Assembly (NCBI RefSeq): GCF_002105155.1
Contig: NW_019029017.1
Coordinates: 186,001-250,000 of the forward strand
Direction of reading: 5' to 3'
DNA: 64,000 bases
From: Lobosporangium transversale
Taxonomy: Eukaryota > Mortierellomycota > Mortierellomycetes > Mortierellales > Mortierellaceae
The position numbers were made by a program, and so were the translations under genes. Shown here one piece after another: positions 10,593-21,687 of the stretch; positions within the stretch are counted from its first letter, which is position 1; every line of letters begins with the position of its first letter. The notes beneath the pieces are model-generated. The model did not search any database. It saw nothing but the letters and a program-made list of their open reading frames with translations, and was not told the origin of the DNA.

Positions 10593-11786
10593 ATGGTCAA
10601 GTTCTATCAGCATACTTCCTCATTTGAACATGCATGGGACAATGTCACCTATGCCTTCTGGCTTCGCTATCCAAACCCTTTTGCTTCTCATGTCGTTGGT
10701 TGTGATGTCATCGACCGTCAAGTAGATCCCGAAACTGGTGTCTTGCGTACCACTCGATTGATTCTCAAGCAAGGTGTACTTCCTCGATGGGGACGACATG
10801 TAAGGACACTCTCTCGTCTGTTTTTAGTTGTTTTTTCTTTTTCTTTTTTTTTTTTTTTTTTTTTCTATTCCGACCAAAACAATATATGCAATCAACTAAC
10901 CGAAAAAAAAAAAAAAAAAAAAAAAAACGGACTTCTTTTTTATATTATATATATTATTATGTACCTTTGTCCTATAATAGTTGATCAAGAACTCTGATGC
11001 ATACATCATTGAAGAATCTGAGGTCGACCCGCGCACACAGACCATGGTCACTCGCACCAAGAACCTTAACCATGTGAGGGTGATGCAGGTTGAGGAAACC
11101 CAGATCTTCACAGTCCACCCTGAGAATCCAAAATGGTAAGTTTCGTTTCTAAATGATAACTTGAGATAAAATGCAATTGGGCCAAAAAAAAAGATATTGG
11201 TTAGAAAATTACAACTAGATGACATCTAAGCTCTGTCTGGTCTGGTCTGGTCTGGTCTGGTTTGGTTTGGTCATGTATGGTCTTGTATGGCCTTGTATGG
11301 TCCGATATGGACATTAATGTCTTGCATTTTTGTGTGTGGTCGTGTGCATCTTATTTCTGGGAGAAGATAAGGAAAAAAAAAAAAAAGTCAAAAAGGAAAT
11401 ATGAGCCATGGACGAGGAAATACAATTTGTCCTTTTTTGCCTTTTGCGACTATTAGAATCCTACTAGAGTCATTCACATGTCTTGAGATTGTTGGTATTG
11501 ATATTAATCTCGCTATTAACTTTTTACTAATGACTTTTTTTTTTTTTTTTTTTTTTGCTAAATCTGTCGGCACAACAGGACTCAAGTCAAGACAGAGGCA
11601 AGGATCATCAGTGAACTGCGCTGGGGTTTAACAGGACGAGTCGAGTCGTTTGGCATCAACAAGTTCATGGACAACTCTGTACGGGCAAGGAAAGGAATGG
11701 CCCATATCCTGGAACGCCTTCGACAAAACGCTGCTCTTGCAGGTACACCCGTTGTAGGAGCTGCCACTACTCCTGCTGATTGCTAA
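10593..11786 (+). CDS. UPS1: PRELI/MSF1 domain phospholipid transfer protein of the mitochondrial intermembrane space
   Basis: Exons 10593-10799, 10981-11135 and 11579-11786 give 189 aa. Ups1/PRELID proteins pair with Mdm35 and carry phosphatidic acid (Ups1) or phosphatidylserine (Ups2) between mitochondrial membranes for cardiolipin and PE synthesis. The protein starts MVKFYQHTSSFEHAWDNVTY, the typical PRELI opening, continues with FWLRYPNPFASHV and TTRLILKQGVLPRW, then TRTKNLNHVRVMQVEE, and ends in the helix FGINKFMDNSVRARKGMAHILERL. Length and order match the family over the full domain. Intron 1 contains a T-run then an A-run; intron 2 contains a TCTGG/TATGG tandem tract near 11230-11310 and further homopolymers. 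Assignment to Ups1 rather than Ups2 is tentative. It shares a divergent promoter with ZIM17. Confidence 0.88.
11233..11312 (+). repeat. Degenerate TCTGG/TATGG pentamer tract in UPS1 intron 2
   Basis: About five tandem TCTGG/TTTGG units followed by degenerate GTATGGTCTT-like units. Visible directly and lying wholly inside the intron. Confidence 0.7.
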
Positions 11787-12246
11787 ACAAAAAAGAGAAT
11801 GAAAAACAAAATCAAAATCAAAATCAAAATCAAAAAAAAAAAAAAAACTTTTGTTTCCCTCATTTGAATTTGATATCGCAACAGTATTCAAGCAAGAGAG
11901 ATATGTCAATGTTTTTTCACCATCGCCCTCTTCATCTCTTCAGATTCACATTGTATAATATACTGTCGTCCTCTCTGTCTGTCTCTTCATCCTTTTAACC
12001 ATTTATTTTTGCTGTCGCTGCCCCATTCGAAACCAAGGACATATTCAAGGGCAAACAATACCTGCAAAACCCATGACAAAGATTGTCATTCATGGAAAGG
12101 AAAAAAAGACAGAATTCTAGATACTTTTTCTTTTTCTTCTTTTTTTTTTTTTTTTTTCTTTTTTTTTTTTTCTATCTTGTTTGAAATAAACATTTGTATC
12201 ATATCCAAAATGATTATGAAAAAAAAAAAAAAAAAAAAAAAAGTTT
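11787..12246. other. Convergent 3' region between UPS1 and CysRS
   Basis: No gene. It includes a (CAAAAT)n tract with an A-run at about 11806-11847, T-runs at about 12139-12171 and an A-run at about 12220-12242 directly behind the CysRS stop codon. The T-run/A-run pair could form a foldback. Confidence 0.5.
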
Positions 12247-15200
12247 TTAAGCAATGGTACCCTTGGCCTTCTCTGCAAGGTAATCTTCATGAAGCTTCTT
12301 TTGGGCCTCCCATTCTTTGGTCAACTTCTTTCTCCTGCTCTTGGGCAACTCTTGCCCTTCTTTGTCCGTCAGGGGAATACCAGTCTCTGCCTCGAACGAG
12401 CCATACTCTTCAGCACCAGGTCCCTGCTTGAACATCTCCATGGGCGGGACTTTTCCCTTCTCCAACTTGGCTAAACGCGCCTGCTCCTTGGCTCTAGCAA
12501 GCTCCTCCTTCTTGGCTGCCTTCTCTGCCGCTTGCTGGAGCTTGAGCTGACGCTGAGCAGCTAATTCCTCAGCTGGAATAAATTTGACCAAAGCTGTCCC
12601 ATCCTCACGATCATCCAACGAGACACCCAGACGCTCCAAGTCCTCATCGCGTAGCTTGTCAGATAAAGCGAGCATGTCCTTCACAGGACGCCCCTCACGA
12701 GCATAAGCACGGATGGTGTCCCGGAAGGTGGAGAGCGCCTGCAAGTATGGCAAGGCAATATCCTCAACTGAGACACCAGCACCACCTTCTGCACTGGCCA
12801 AACCAATAGGCTCTGCCACTACGCCGTCCAAACCGAATGTCCTGAGCATCTTGCTGATATACTGAGCAACCTTATTGACCACCTCCACATTCAAATTCCT
12901 GCCAGCATCACGGATATAAACATTCGTACGTGAGACCAAAGCCAAGAGTTCCGACATTGCATTTGGTGTATTGATTGAATCGCAAAGCGCCGCATGAACA
13001 GCATTTTGTCGCTCCTTGAGAGCTGCAATCATGTCCAGTTCCAGACGACGGAAGTTGTGTGTTCCAGTCGAGTCCAGAGCTGTGTGCTTGGCCTCTGCAA
13101 TCATAGCCTTGGCATTTACAAAGAAGTTCTATTTTTTTTTTTTTTTTTTTTTTTTTTTACATATATAAAATAATGATTTTAGCTTTGTATTGATTTAATA
13201 GGTAGCCTTCGTAAAAAGAGCGCAAGAAAGGATGATGGAGATGGCTTACATTAAAAGTTGACTCAACACCGATGGCCTCTCCCATACTGGTCTCTCTGAA
13301 ATCAACGCCAGTATCCCACTGATGAAGCAAAAAGAAATATCGAAGCTGGCGAGCAGTGTACTTTTCCAATGCTTGCTATTAAAACCAAAAATAAAATAAA
13401 AATAAAGGAGCATATATTTATATTCAAACCATATTGTCAGGTATTAGCATCCAAAGAGTAATCCGGCTATATATTATATAAAGATGAAAACTATTCGGAT
13501 ATACAACAACAACAACAACAACAACAACAACAGCAACAACAAGATCGATAATCCTTACCTGAACAGAGATAAAGTTCTTCAAAGACTTTGACATTTTCTG
13601 GCCCTCAACGTGCAAATGACCGCAGTGTGTAAAGTAATTGACCCATTGATCACATTGATGGTAAGCCTCCGACTGAGCCAGCTCATTGTCGTGGTGAGGG
13701 AAAGCCAAGTCAATGCCTCCAGAATGAATATCCATATTACTACCCAAAACCTCAGAGGCCATAACAGAGCACTCAATGTGCCATCCAGGACGACCGGGTC
13801 CCCATGGCGAGTCCCAAGCAGGCTCACCTGGCTTGGATGCCTTCCAGAGAGCAAAATCCATACTCGACTTCTTTCCAGCCAGCTTAATACCGAGTGAGCC
13901 TTCCGATTCCTCCATTAAAGAAGCATCGCCCTTGGACCAAGGAGCCAACTTTGCATAGTGATGGCCATCCTTACCATCGAACGCCGCAGTGTCAAAATAG
14001 ACAGATCCCTCAGCCTCATATGCGTATCCGTTACTGATGATTTTTTCTACAAACGCAACAATCTCAGGAACATATTCACTCACGCGCGTCAACACATCGG
14101 GGCGGCGAACTCCTAAGCGATCCATGTCCTTGAAGAACTCGCCCTCCCAGTAAGCGGCCAAGTCTCTAAAGACCTTTGGGTCACTGACCGTGTGCGAAAG
14201 CTCCTTGTCCAGCAAGTTGGAGAGTGTTGTTTTGTTGGCATCGCAGAAGGCAGCAGCATCTGTAGTGGCAGGTGACTTCTTGGATTGTTCAATAGCATCA
14301 AAAGCCTCCTGAAGTGCTGAGAAATGCATAGCGAATTTGGGATGAGCAGTACTGAGGGATGCCTTGAGGGCTGCATCAGTCTTAATTTTGTCCGAGAAGA
14401 CAGCCCACTGATCTGCAGCAGAGGCATCAATGGCCTTGAGTTCTGATTCCGCATACAACTTCCAGGCCGCTTCGGCCTTGGCAATGGCCTCAGGTGTGAC
14501 ACTAGTGGTGGCAGCCTTGAAATTGTTGAAAAGGTAGTTCTGACGAGCACGCTTAATGATCTATGTTATAATTAAAAAAAATGCATTTAATACATAAATG
14601 TAGACAGGGACTAGAGATGATCTTTAGAAAAACAATTCAACCTTGGATACCCTAGTTTTCTATTTTTTCTTTTACCTTATCATCAATGTCCGTGATATTC
14701 TCGACAAATAACACGTTGTAGCCAAAATAATCCTCGATAACACGATGCAGAATGTCTAAAGAGACGTAATTTCTATCAGGTTCAGAGAAATAAAAAAGAA
14801 AAAAAAAAGTTACGAATGCCTTCCTCAGAAATTTTGCATGGTCTACGGCTAATGTTTGGTTTTATAAAATCTTTTTTTTTTTTTTTTTTTTTTAACATCG
14901 GCTTACCTAGCATGCCCAATGTGGGTTGAGTCATAGACGGTAGGACCGCAGGCATACCAGGTAACTTGGTTACCATCGAGAGGAATGAATTCAGTCTAAA
15001 CACGACAAGATTTATAACTATTAGCGTTAAAATCAAAATTGTAATTGATCCAGGAGTGCTTCATATCCTCATTAGTGCTTTACCTTGGTACGAGTCATAG
15101 AGTTATATAGCTTCAACTTGGGTTGAGGCTTGGCGACGGGTACGCGCCATGGAGGCTGTTTACGCGAGGCAGCGGCGGTCGTGGCAGGGGCAGACATGGA

Positions 15201-15401
15201 AGCGGTTGTATGGTTGTGATAGTTTGTCACAGAGAGAGAGAACCTTTTGATAAAAGAGTTATACCGAGTAGTGAAAAGAATAGCAGGCAGAGCAGACGAA
15301 GGTCTAGTAGATGCTAAAGAGGATGAGAAGAAAGTTGAAGCTGAGGACGAGCGAAGCAGTGGAAGACGTTGTCGAGCGAGAGAAAAAGAGGAAATAAGCA
15401 T
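12247..15401 (-). CDS. CRS1: Cysteinyl-tRNA synthetase, probably dual cytosolic/mitochondrial
   Basis: Class I aminoacyl-tRNA synthetase that charges tRNA-Cys. Exons on the minus strand: 15401-15084, 14995-14907, 14772-14676, 14560-13559, 13375-13250 and 13128-12247, total 837 aa. Signature motifs are present: [18 protein letters not shown] (zinc Cys plus the HIGH element), [22 protein letters not shown] and KMSKSLKNF (KMSKS loop). A NFFVNAK segment opens the last exon and a Lys/Glu-rich tail resembles eukaryotic CysRS. The first ATG (15399-15401) gives a ~68-residue Ser/Arg-rich, acid-poor leader resembling a mitochondrial presequence. A second in-frame ATG at 15195-15197 starts MSAPATTAA and gives a 769 aa cytosolic form. 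The acceptor before the last exon follows a poly-A run on the sense strand instead of pyrimidines. Confidence 0.93.
13503..13541 (+). repeat. (CAA)n microsatellite in a CysRS intron
   Basis: About twelve near-perfect CAA/ACA trinucleotides within the intron following the KMSKS-encoding exon. On the gene's own strand this is (TTG)n. Confidence 0.8.
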
Positions 15402-15684
15402 TCGGGGGAATGTGCAATTGAGATGGCGTACTTTTATACAGAAAGGGAGGAATCAACAACCACCCGAGTAAAGAAAGTCTTTACAAGTCTATCAAGGATA
15501 TGTTTTATGTTTATTAAATCATTCGAGGGACTGTCAAATAGTCATTTCTGATACAGCTCACCCCGCAGTTTTTGACTCAAAAAAGATTCGTGTGCACACA
15601 CAAATAATATTTTTGGGATGAGACAATGGCTCAGCCACATTCTCGCGTTTGGTGGCAATCTGTTATATATTTTTGTTCTATTGG

Positions 15685-15696
15685 CACGTGCACGTG
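15685..15696. promoter_or_regulatory. Tandem CACGTG E-boxes
   Basis: Two immediately adjacent CACGTG palindromes (CACGTGCACGTG), 284 bp upstream of the first CysRS start. Class-B bHLH proteins of the Cbf1/USF type bind this hexamer; binding here is an inference. Confidence 0.5.
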
Positions 15697-16040
15697 CATA
15701 GTTGCTCTGAACTATGGAAAAACACCGCAAAAAAAGCGACTAGGACAGATAGGAAGTGTCTAGCGCATAAGCCCTGTACACCATGTATTCTCATGTCCGT
15801 CCAAAAGCATGCGTGCATTACATATTCATTATATCTTAAATGAATGGCCACAAAGGACAATAGACGAACACAACAATTATTTTGCTATGAAGGAAAGAGA
15901 AAGGTGAAATGGATTCTCATTCCCTTCGATACTGTGTCCTTTGGTCTAGAAAAAAAGAATTTCTAGCGCTGCATGCGTATACGCTAGAAAAGTTGGTTGT
16001 TAAGAGAACACTAAAAAGGAGTAGAGTGGTTATCTTCCAC

Positions 16041-16048
16041 TATATAAA
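16041..16048 (+). promoter_or_regulatory. TATA box of the secreted repeat protein gene
   Basis: The sequence CTATATAAAGG lies about 150 bp before the ATG at 16197. It is the clearest TATA element in the window and suggests a strongly regulated or highly expressed gene. Confidence 0.55.
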
Positions 16049-16196
16049 GGATGGCCATCAAGTATACGACCCTTTCTTCTCACATATACAACAGACACAT
16101 CTATACATAGAAGCACATACACATACACCCCCTCAGTCTCCTCTTTTCCTTACATCCTTTTTCATACCTTTCTTTTCAATTTTTTTCTTCACCAGC

Positions 16197-16359
16197 ATGA
16201 AGTCAAACATTCTCCTCAGTTTGAGCGCCGCCCTCGGGCTCTTGATTGGATCAAGCAATGGTGCTCCTATCTTCAACGGAAATACCCACCTTGTAAGACG
16301 TCAGGATACAGTATCGTGTCCAGGCATGGTCAAAGGCCCCACTGGCCACAGCTACTTTG

Positions 16360-16393
<34 letters not shown>

Positions 16394-17700
16394 TAATATT
16401 GGGTTCCTAGTCCAATTAAAATAATCCAATTTCCTCAACCTGACCAAATATCATGTAAATCATTATAGCTTTCAGCACAGGGCTCAGTAACAAAGTAGCC
16501 CAGCAAGCTTGTGCATCTTGCTACAATGGTGTCCTAGCAGATATTGCATCTGATGATATCCCCTTCCTAGGATCTAATCTTGAACAAGACTCCTGGATCA
16601 AGTCATGGAACCAAGACAGTTACGCTGACAGCTGTCTTACTCTCAGGTCTGCCTCTGACGGTGGCTGTAAGATTTTTTTTTTTTTTTTCTTTTTCTTTTT
16701 TTTCCGAATCTTACGGTTATTCAAAGGCAACTAATGCTTACAATTATCATTTTATATCTTTCAAACAATGCATAAAAAACTAAAATAAACAGCTCCATCT
16801 GTTAACGTCGATTCCGCTTGCACATCCGAGCTCTGGCCCCTCTGTGTTGCCACTATTGCCCCTACTAATGAAGCCCAAGATTCTGTGGAACTCGGAGCTC
16901 AAAGTGGTGAGGGCGCTACAATTGCGTCTCTCGCGATCCCATATACTGCAGATGCTAATGCTGACACACAGACTGCTGAAGCCGGAACTGAAGCCGGAAC
17001 TGAAGCAGGAACTGAAGCAGGAACTGAAGCCGGAACTGAAGCCGAAACTGAAGCAGGAACCAAAGCAGGAAATGAAGCCGGGACTGAAGCTGGAACTGAA
17101 GCTGTGATTGATACTAACGCAAACCAGGAGCAAGGCCAGCAGCAACAAGGACAACAGCAACAAGGACAACAGCAACACGAAGAGCAGCAACAAGGACAGC
17201 AGCAGAGCCCAGTACCTGCTGGAAATGCCGCCGGATCGAAGGAGGCTCAAGTTAACACCTCAAGGAAGGTGATAACTTCCCCTCAGTATGAAGCCACTAC
17301 GTCAATTGCGGATATGACTTTCTTCCCTGGCAGTACCACCCCTAGTAATCCGGAGGTGACCAGCCCCCGAGTCCCTACAGGTGAGGAAAGTGATCTTGAA
17401 ATCCTCCAGGTCGTTGAAGAAAATAAGGTATCTGAGTTGCCTGAGCCCATTCCCTATTCGATTGAGGAAAAGAGCGCTGAGGACAACACTGAGGGTCTTC
17501 AGAATGCCAATACCGAGAAGAGCACGGCTCCCTCGCCAAAAGAGGAGAGCAATGCCGACGCTGAAGCTGGCCAAGCAAAAGTTGATGGAGGTGCGCAGCA
17601 GGCTAGCAAGAAGGAACGATCTCGCGATGCCTCTAAGACTGAAGAGGACGCGACTAGGAAGCAAAAGGACCAACGCACTGCCCCTGCTGCGGCTATATAA
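16197..17700 (+). CDS. Secreted protein with Cys-rich N-domain and EAGT / Gln-rich repeat tail, function unknown
   Basis: Exons 16197-16359, 16469-16666 and 16793-17700 give 422 aa. Residues 1-22 form a classical signal peptide (MKSNILLSLSAALGLLIGSS NGA). Residues ~25-165 hold a compact domain with paired cysteines (CPGM, QQACASCYNGVL, CLTL, ACTSELWPLC) and a DSWIKSWN motif. This is reminiscent of a C-type-lectin-like fold, but I do not claim the family. After residue ~190 come about ten EAGT tetrapeptides, then Gln-rich QQGQQ repeats, then a Ser/Glu/Lys-rich acidic tail ending in AAAI. No C-terminal GPI-type hydrophobic tail is visible. A strong TATA box precedes it. Signal peptide plus repeat tail fit a cell-wall or extracellular protein. 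An A-run fills intron 1. Confidence 0.75.
16978..17103 (+). repeat. 12-bp coding tandem repeat (EAGT)n
   Basis: About ten copies of GAAGCCGGAACT and close variants encode EAGT with single-residue variants (EAET, KAGN). The repeat stays in frame and is followed by CAA/CAG repeats coding QQGQQ. Confidence 0.9.
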
Positions 17701-18136
17701 GCAAGTAATAGCTGCGCATAGATTATACGAGTTAGGGTGAGGGAGAGGTGATATGCAGGCGTAGCCCTCTTTTTGCCTCTTTGAGGCATGGAGTAAGAAT
17801 ATGAAAATATGTGTAAAAGGCAAATGAAATTTTTAGATACCTGCTCTTGGTTCACCTCGGACAATGAATAATAAAATGAAGTCCTATGCTATCCTTGGTT
17901 ACGCTTGTCTGTGTAATAGCAACATATCCTACGCATCCCTATCTGAATAAATGTCAACACGTACTCTGTTTAGTTTTAGTATTATCTGAGTAAGGGGTTG
18001 ATATCAGCCCCGAAGGCTTGTTGGGTCGACAGGATCGAAGGGTCCGCGGTAAATCGAAACGTTGTTTCAATATTTTCTTCACCCTTCACAGTTGGTAGCC
18101 TTCATTGTGAACAAAACGCATATTGGTTGTTTAATC
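17701..18136. other. Intergenic, 3' of the secreted protein gene
   Basis: No gene seen. AATAAA-like sequences at about 17867-17880 could serve as the polyadenylation signal of the upstream gene. Confidence 0.4.
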
Positions 18137-18418
18137 ATGACCTCCGCATCTGGTGACTATGCTTACTGGCTGCATCCTTAGAGGCTGTGCCCTTCTCATC
18201 CTCGACGATGTAGAATGTACTCGGATATATAGCCTTAAGTAACTCAGCGCCCATGATGTCGGTGCTATTGTCACCATCTTTGCCTTGATCAAGCTGGCTA
18301 CAATGGCCTGGACATAACCCTGATAATTGCTAACTGGTTCTTCTCGATCGCATCCAGTGTTCTCTGGGTTCAATCCAAGGTCAGTTTCTCCTACCGCTCT
18401 ACCTCAATTTCTTAGATA
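18137..18418 (+). pseudogene. Decayed membrane-protein fragment
   Basis: Coding-like but interrupted. A frame starting MTSASGDYAYWLHP at 18137 meets TAG at 18179. In another frame VGAIVTIFALIKLATMAW runs from 18258 to TAA at 18315. The first frame then resumes as DITLIIANWFFSIASSVLWV through about 18390, with another stop near 18416. Two hydrophobic, transmembrane-like segments in adjacent frames within 150 bp look like a frameshifted remnant. The parent family was not recognised, and an unrecognised intron arrangement is possible. Confidence 0.3.
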
Positions 18419-18813
18419 TGGTTCCGGTCTGGTTCTACAGATAATCACCTCGGTCGCTGATGCTGATGACGAAGATCAAGAAAGCCAATAGAGTTGTTTC
18501 TATAATGATATCTGTCATGAAAAGCTGACTGACACTCTTCAATCTTTTTTTTTTTTAGTATATGTTGCTCGATAGTAAAGATAGTAGTATTTGGCCTCGC
18601 CTTGGCCAGTATTCTGACTAACAATAATAACCTTATTAATTATGGAAAAGCAGCGAAGCCTTTGAGACAAGGGGAGGATTAATCCACAATATAGTCAATA
18701 TAATATTGCTTCTTGTACATGTCTACACTCAGAGCTGTAATACTATAACGTAAAAAACATGGATCACAACATAGTGGCCTCCAAATCAATATCGGCTTTT
18801 ATTAATATCATGA
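18419..18813. other. Intergenic between the decayed fragment and CACTIN
   Basis: A/T-rich with no convincing frame. A short T-run lies at about 18545-18558. Confidence 0.4.
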
Positions 18814-21418
18814 CTATCGTCTGTAGAACTGGCGCTTAAAGTTAAAGTGGAGTTGCAGCACCCCACGGTCAAAAACGGATTTGTAGCCTCTCTTGTGCGA
18901 ATGCTCCCATTCACGATTGACGATTCTGAAAGCAATGTCTTCGTATGGAGGCCCAGCTTTAAACTTTATAAGCACTGTATCATTGGTATCGGGTTCCTTG
19001 ATGATCTCATACGTAGGCGCCTGGGACTTATCAATAAGATCAGGATAAAACAAATTGAACTTGTAACCTTGTACAACTTTAGGCGGTGGATTGTCGTGGT
19101 CGTAGTGCGTTTGATTATACTTGTTCCATTCATATCCTGTATGAACACGATTGAAGAATCGAGGTTTGCGGGGTCGATATTTATCTTGCCACATATATGT
19201 CTATTATTGACAAAGACGATCGATTATTAACTCTTCCTGTCAGAATAATAATAATAATAATAGTAAAAAAGCCAGCATTTTTGAAGTTTAATGGTGCTAT
19301 GGAGCATGGGCCTTACCTGTTGTCGTTGTAATGCGGCTTCGACATTGAATACTTCCTCGTTGACAGCCATCTGTTTTGCTGCTTCCTTGTCAAACAAGAT
19401 CTTAGAGACAAACTCATCGTCTGGATGTTGCTCGTCCATATCTTGATCAGGATTCTTCTTCTTAGGATTGAACTGCTTATTGAGCACTTGACGACGTTTT
19501 TCGAGCTAAAGGATTAATTCAAAAGAACATTCGTCAGTCCGACATTCACTCCAACACGCTGATCGATTTTCGGGCTATCCTAGACAAAACAGCTTACGAT
19601 CTCTGCCCAGTCCTCCCACTGATCCACAACAGCCAAGCTCTGATCTTCACGACTAAGCGTGTCGACAGGTTCGGGGCTCATAGCTCGATCATAAGGAAGT
19701 GCAGGTGTATTGAGTCCGTCCATGTCCTGGTCATTGTCGTCTGGAGCAAGCTCTGCCTCGTCATCAAGAAGCTCCCTTAAGCCACTCACGTCTCCTTCAA
19801 CATCCTGGGTCTGCATCGCCAAAACAGCAGCAAGTTCTGCTTTCTCTTTTTCAGCCTCACGCAGCTGACGAGCTTTAAGCTGCTCCAGACGTTTCTGTAG
19901 GATTTTCTGGTGGATGACATTCAGCTTAGCTTTGGCCTTCCAAACAATTAGAGTTTTCAATAAAGCCTCCCAGTAGTCAACATCAATTGCGCCTCCGGCT
20001 CCTAATTTGCGCTGGATCTGTCCTTGCAGAAGGGTAAGCTCTTCATATGACTTGCCAGCCAGCTTGGATGCAATGTCCTGAGCTATATGAGGTGCAACGA
20101 CACTCTGTACTGCGCGTGCTGGATCCAATTCCGTAAGTTTATCTTCACAAACAATTAGCATTGATCTCCAGAAATCCATACTCTGCTCATCCTTGTCTAA
20201 GCTAAGATAGAATTTGATGTCGTGAAACAGCTCTTCCACTTCCTGGAGACTCAAGTTGTCGAAAATAGTGTAAGGTTCCTCGACATCGATCTCAAGGCCA
20301 ATATCGTCTTCCTCATCCTCATCTTTCTCACCTCTATCCTCAGCAATCAGTTTAATGTTAACAGCAAGGATATCGATGGGTTTGGCTCGGTTACTCTTGA
20401 TTCTTATCTCCGCGCGTCGTTTCGCCTGTTTCAAATGGAACTCTTCTTCTTGGGCCTGCCAATCACCTAACTGAGCCTGCTCTGAAGCGCGCTGGATCCT
20501 GACCAGTTCTTCTTCTCTTTCTTCTCTTTCGCGCTCACGTTCTGCACGCTTTTGCTTCAATTTTTCCAATTCTATCCTAGCTTCCTCTCTCCTGATAGCA
20601 TCCCGTCTTGCTGCTTCTGCAGAAGATATGCCCTTCTTTTTTTCAACTTCACGTTTCTTGGCCCAAGTAAATTTTTTGGCAAGGTTAGCATCATTGAAGG
20701 GGTTATCCGCATTCGAGTAGTTATTCATGGCGAGGTCGAGGGCTTTTTTACGTTCTTCTTTTTCCTTTTTCCGCTCTGCTTTTCGAATCGCCCGTTCCTC
20801 GGAAGTTTCGCGTGGTTTTTTGCTTGAGCGTCCGTCATCATCATTATCGCGTCTTGATTTCTTACGACTAGACCGGCCTTTGTCTTGGTCGCTCTCGCTG
20901 TCTGAATCTCTGTGGCGTCTAGAACTACTGTCCCTTTCTCTGTCTCTGTGCTTGCTTCTGTCTCTATCTCTGCTGCCACTTCTATCCCTGTCGCTTCTGT
21001 CTCGGGAGCGACCGTCGCGACGCCTTGACTCTCTATTTTCCCTGTTCCTGTCCTTATCCTTGTCCCTGCTTCTGTCCCTGCTTCTTTCCCTGTCTCTGCT
21101 TCTGCTTCTATCTCTGTCTCTGTCTCTGTCTCTGTCTCTGTCTCTGTCTCTATTTTTATCTTTTTCTACACTTCTTTCTCGAATCCTATCCCTTTCTCTT
21201 TCTCTGTCTCTTTCTCTGTCTCTTTCTCTGTCTCTTTCTCTGTCTCTTTCTCTGTCTCTGTCCCTGCCTCTGTTGGTATCCTTTCGTACATCTCTTCGTT
21301 CATCATCGTTATAGCGATCGAATGATGAATGCCGACGAGAGGGCGACCTGGACCGAGATCTGTTACTTCTATGGCGATCAATTCTGTCTCTACTAGGACT
21401 TCTACTAGTACTTGGCAT
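18814..21418 (-). CDS. CACTIN: Cactin, spliceosome-associated protein
   Basis: Nuclear splicing factor (S. pombe Cay1) that joins late spliceosomes. Exons 21418-19598, 19505-19317 and 19200-18814 give 798 aa. Residues 1-~200 are an RS/RD-type disordered region of Arg-Asp/Arg-Glu dipeptides encoded by CTCTGT-type repeats (plus-strand view). The cactin mid domain follows: FTWAKKREVEKKKG, long Glu/Arg coiled coil, then RAKPIDILAVNIKLI and FDNLSLQEVEELFHDIKFYL. The C-terminal cactin domain is intact: YMWQDKYRPRKPRFFNRVHT, EWNKYNQTHYDHDNPPPK, VQGYKFNLFYPDLIDK, and the end RGVLQLHFNFKRQFYRR. ATG at 21416-21418. Divergent from TSR1 with 269 bp between starts. Identification is secure from the C-terminal domain. 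Confidence 0.95.
21060..21268 (-). repeat. Hexanucleotide repeat coding Arg-Asp/Arg-Glu dipeptides in CACTIN
   Basis: Plus-strand TCTCTG/TTTCTC hexamers repeat for about 200 bp. On the sense strand they encode alternating Arg and Asp or Glu, making a mixed-charge domain at about residues 50-120. Confidence 0.85.
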
Positions 21419-21687
21419 ATTTGGGGTGATATAGTGCTAAGGATTGTGCTGAAAGTGACGTGCTGAATGTAAGAATAAAGAAGCACCCAACACATAATCA
21501 TTAAGGCTTGGGCGCTGTAATGAACAATGGATCTGATTGGCCAATATTCCGGGACTGCGGAATATTGAATCAAAACAATGCACAACCAAATATGGAAGGC
21601 TCTTTTTTTTTTTTTTTTTTTTAATGCATGGCTCTACATTGAAGCCGACTTGTTCTGTCCTTTGCATTCGCTATACATTCTTTCACA
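21419..21687. promoter_or_regulatory. Divergent promoter CACTIN/TSR1
   Basis: 269 bp between the two ATGs. It contains a CCGGGACTGCGGAATATT stretch near 21549 and a T-run at about 21601-21622. No TATA box is obvious. Confidence 0.4.

Larger units (their letters stand above)
15402..16196. promoter_or_regulatory. Divergent intergenic region of CysRS and the secreted protein gene
   Basis: 795 bp with no supported gene. It holds a tandem double E-box at 15685-15696, a TATA box at 16041-16048 and a C/T- and CA-rich leader from about 16060 to 16195. Confidence 0.5.

Noticed and set aside
16780-17250. Minus-strand Leu/Ser-rich frame opposite the secreted protein
   Set aside because: It is the antisense shadow of the EAGT and Gln repeats.
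20727-21314. Plus-strand Ser/Leu repeat frame
   Set aside because: Antisense of the CACTIN Arg-Asp repeats.
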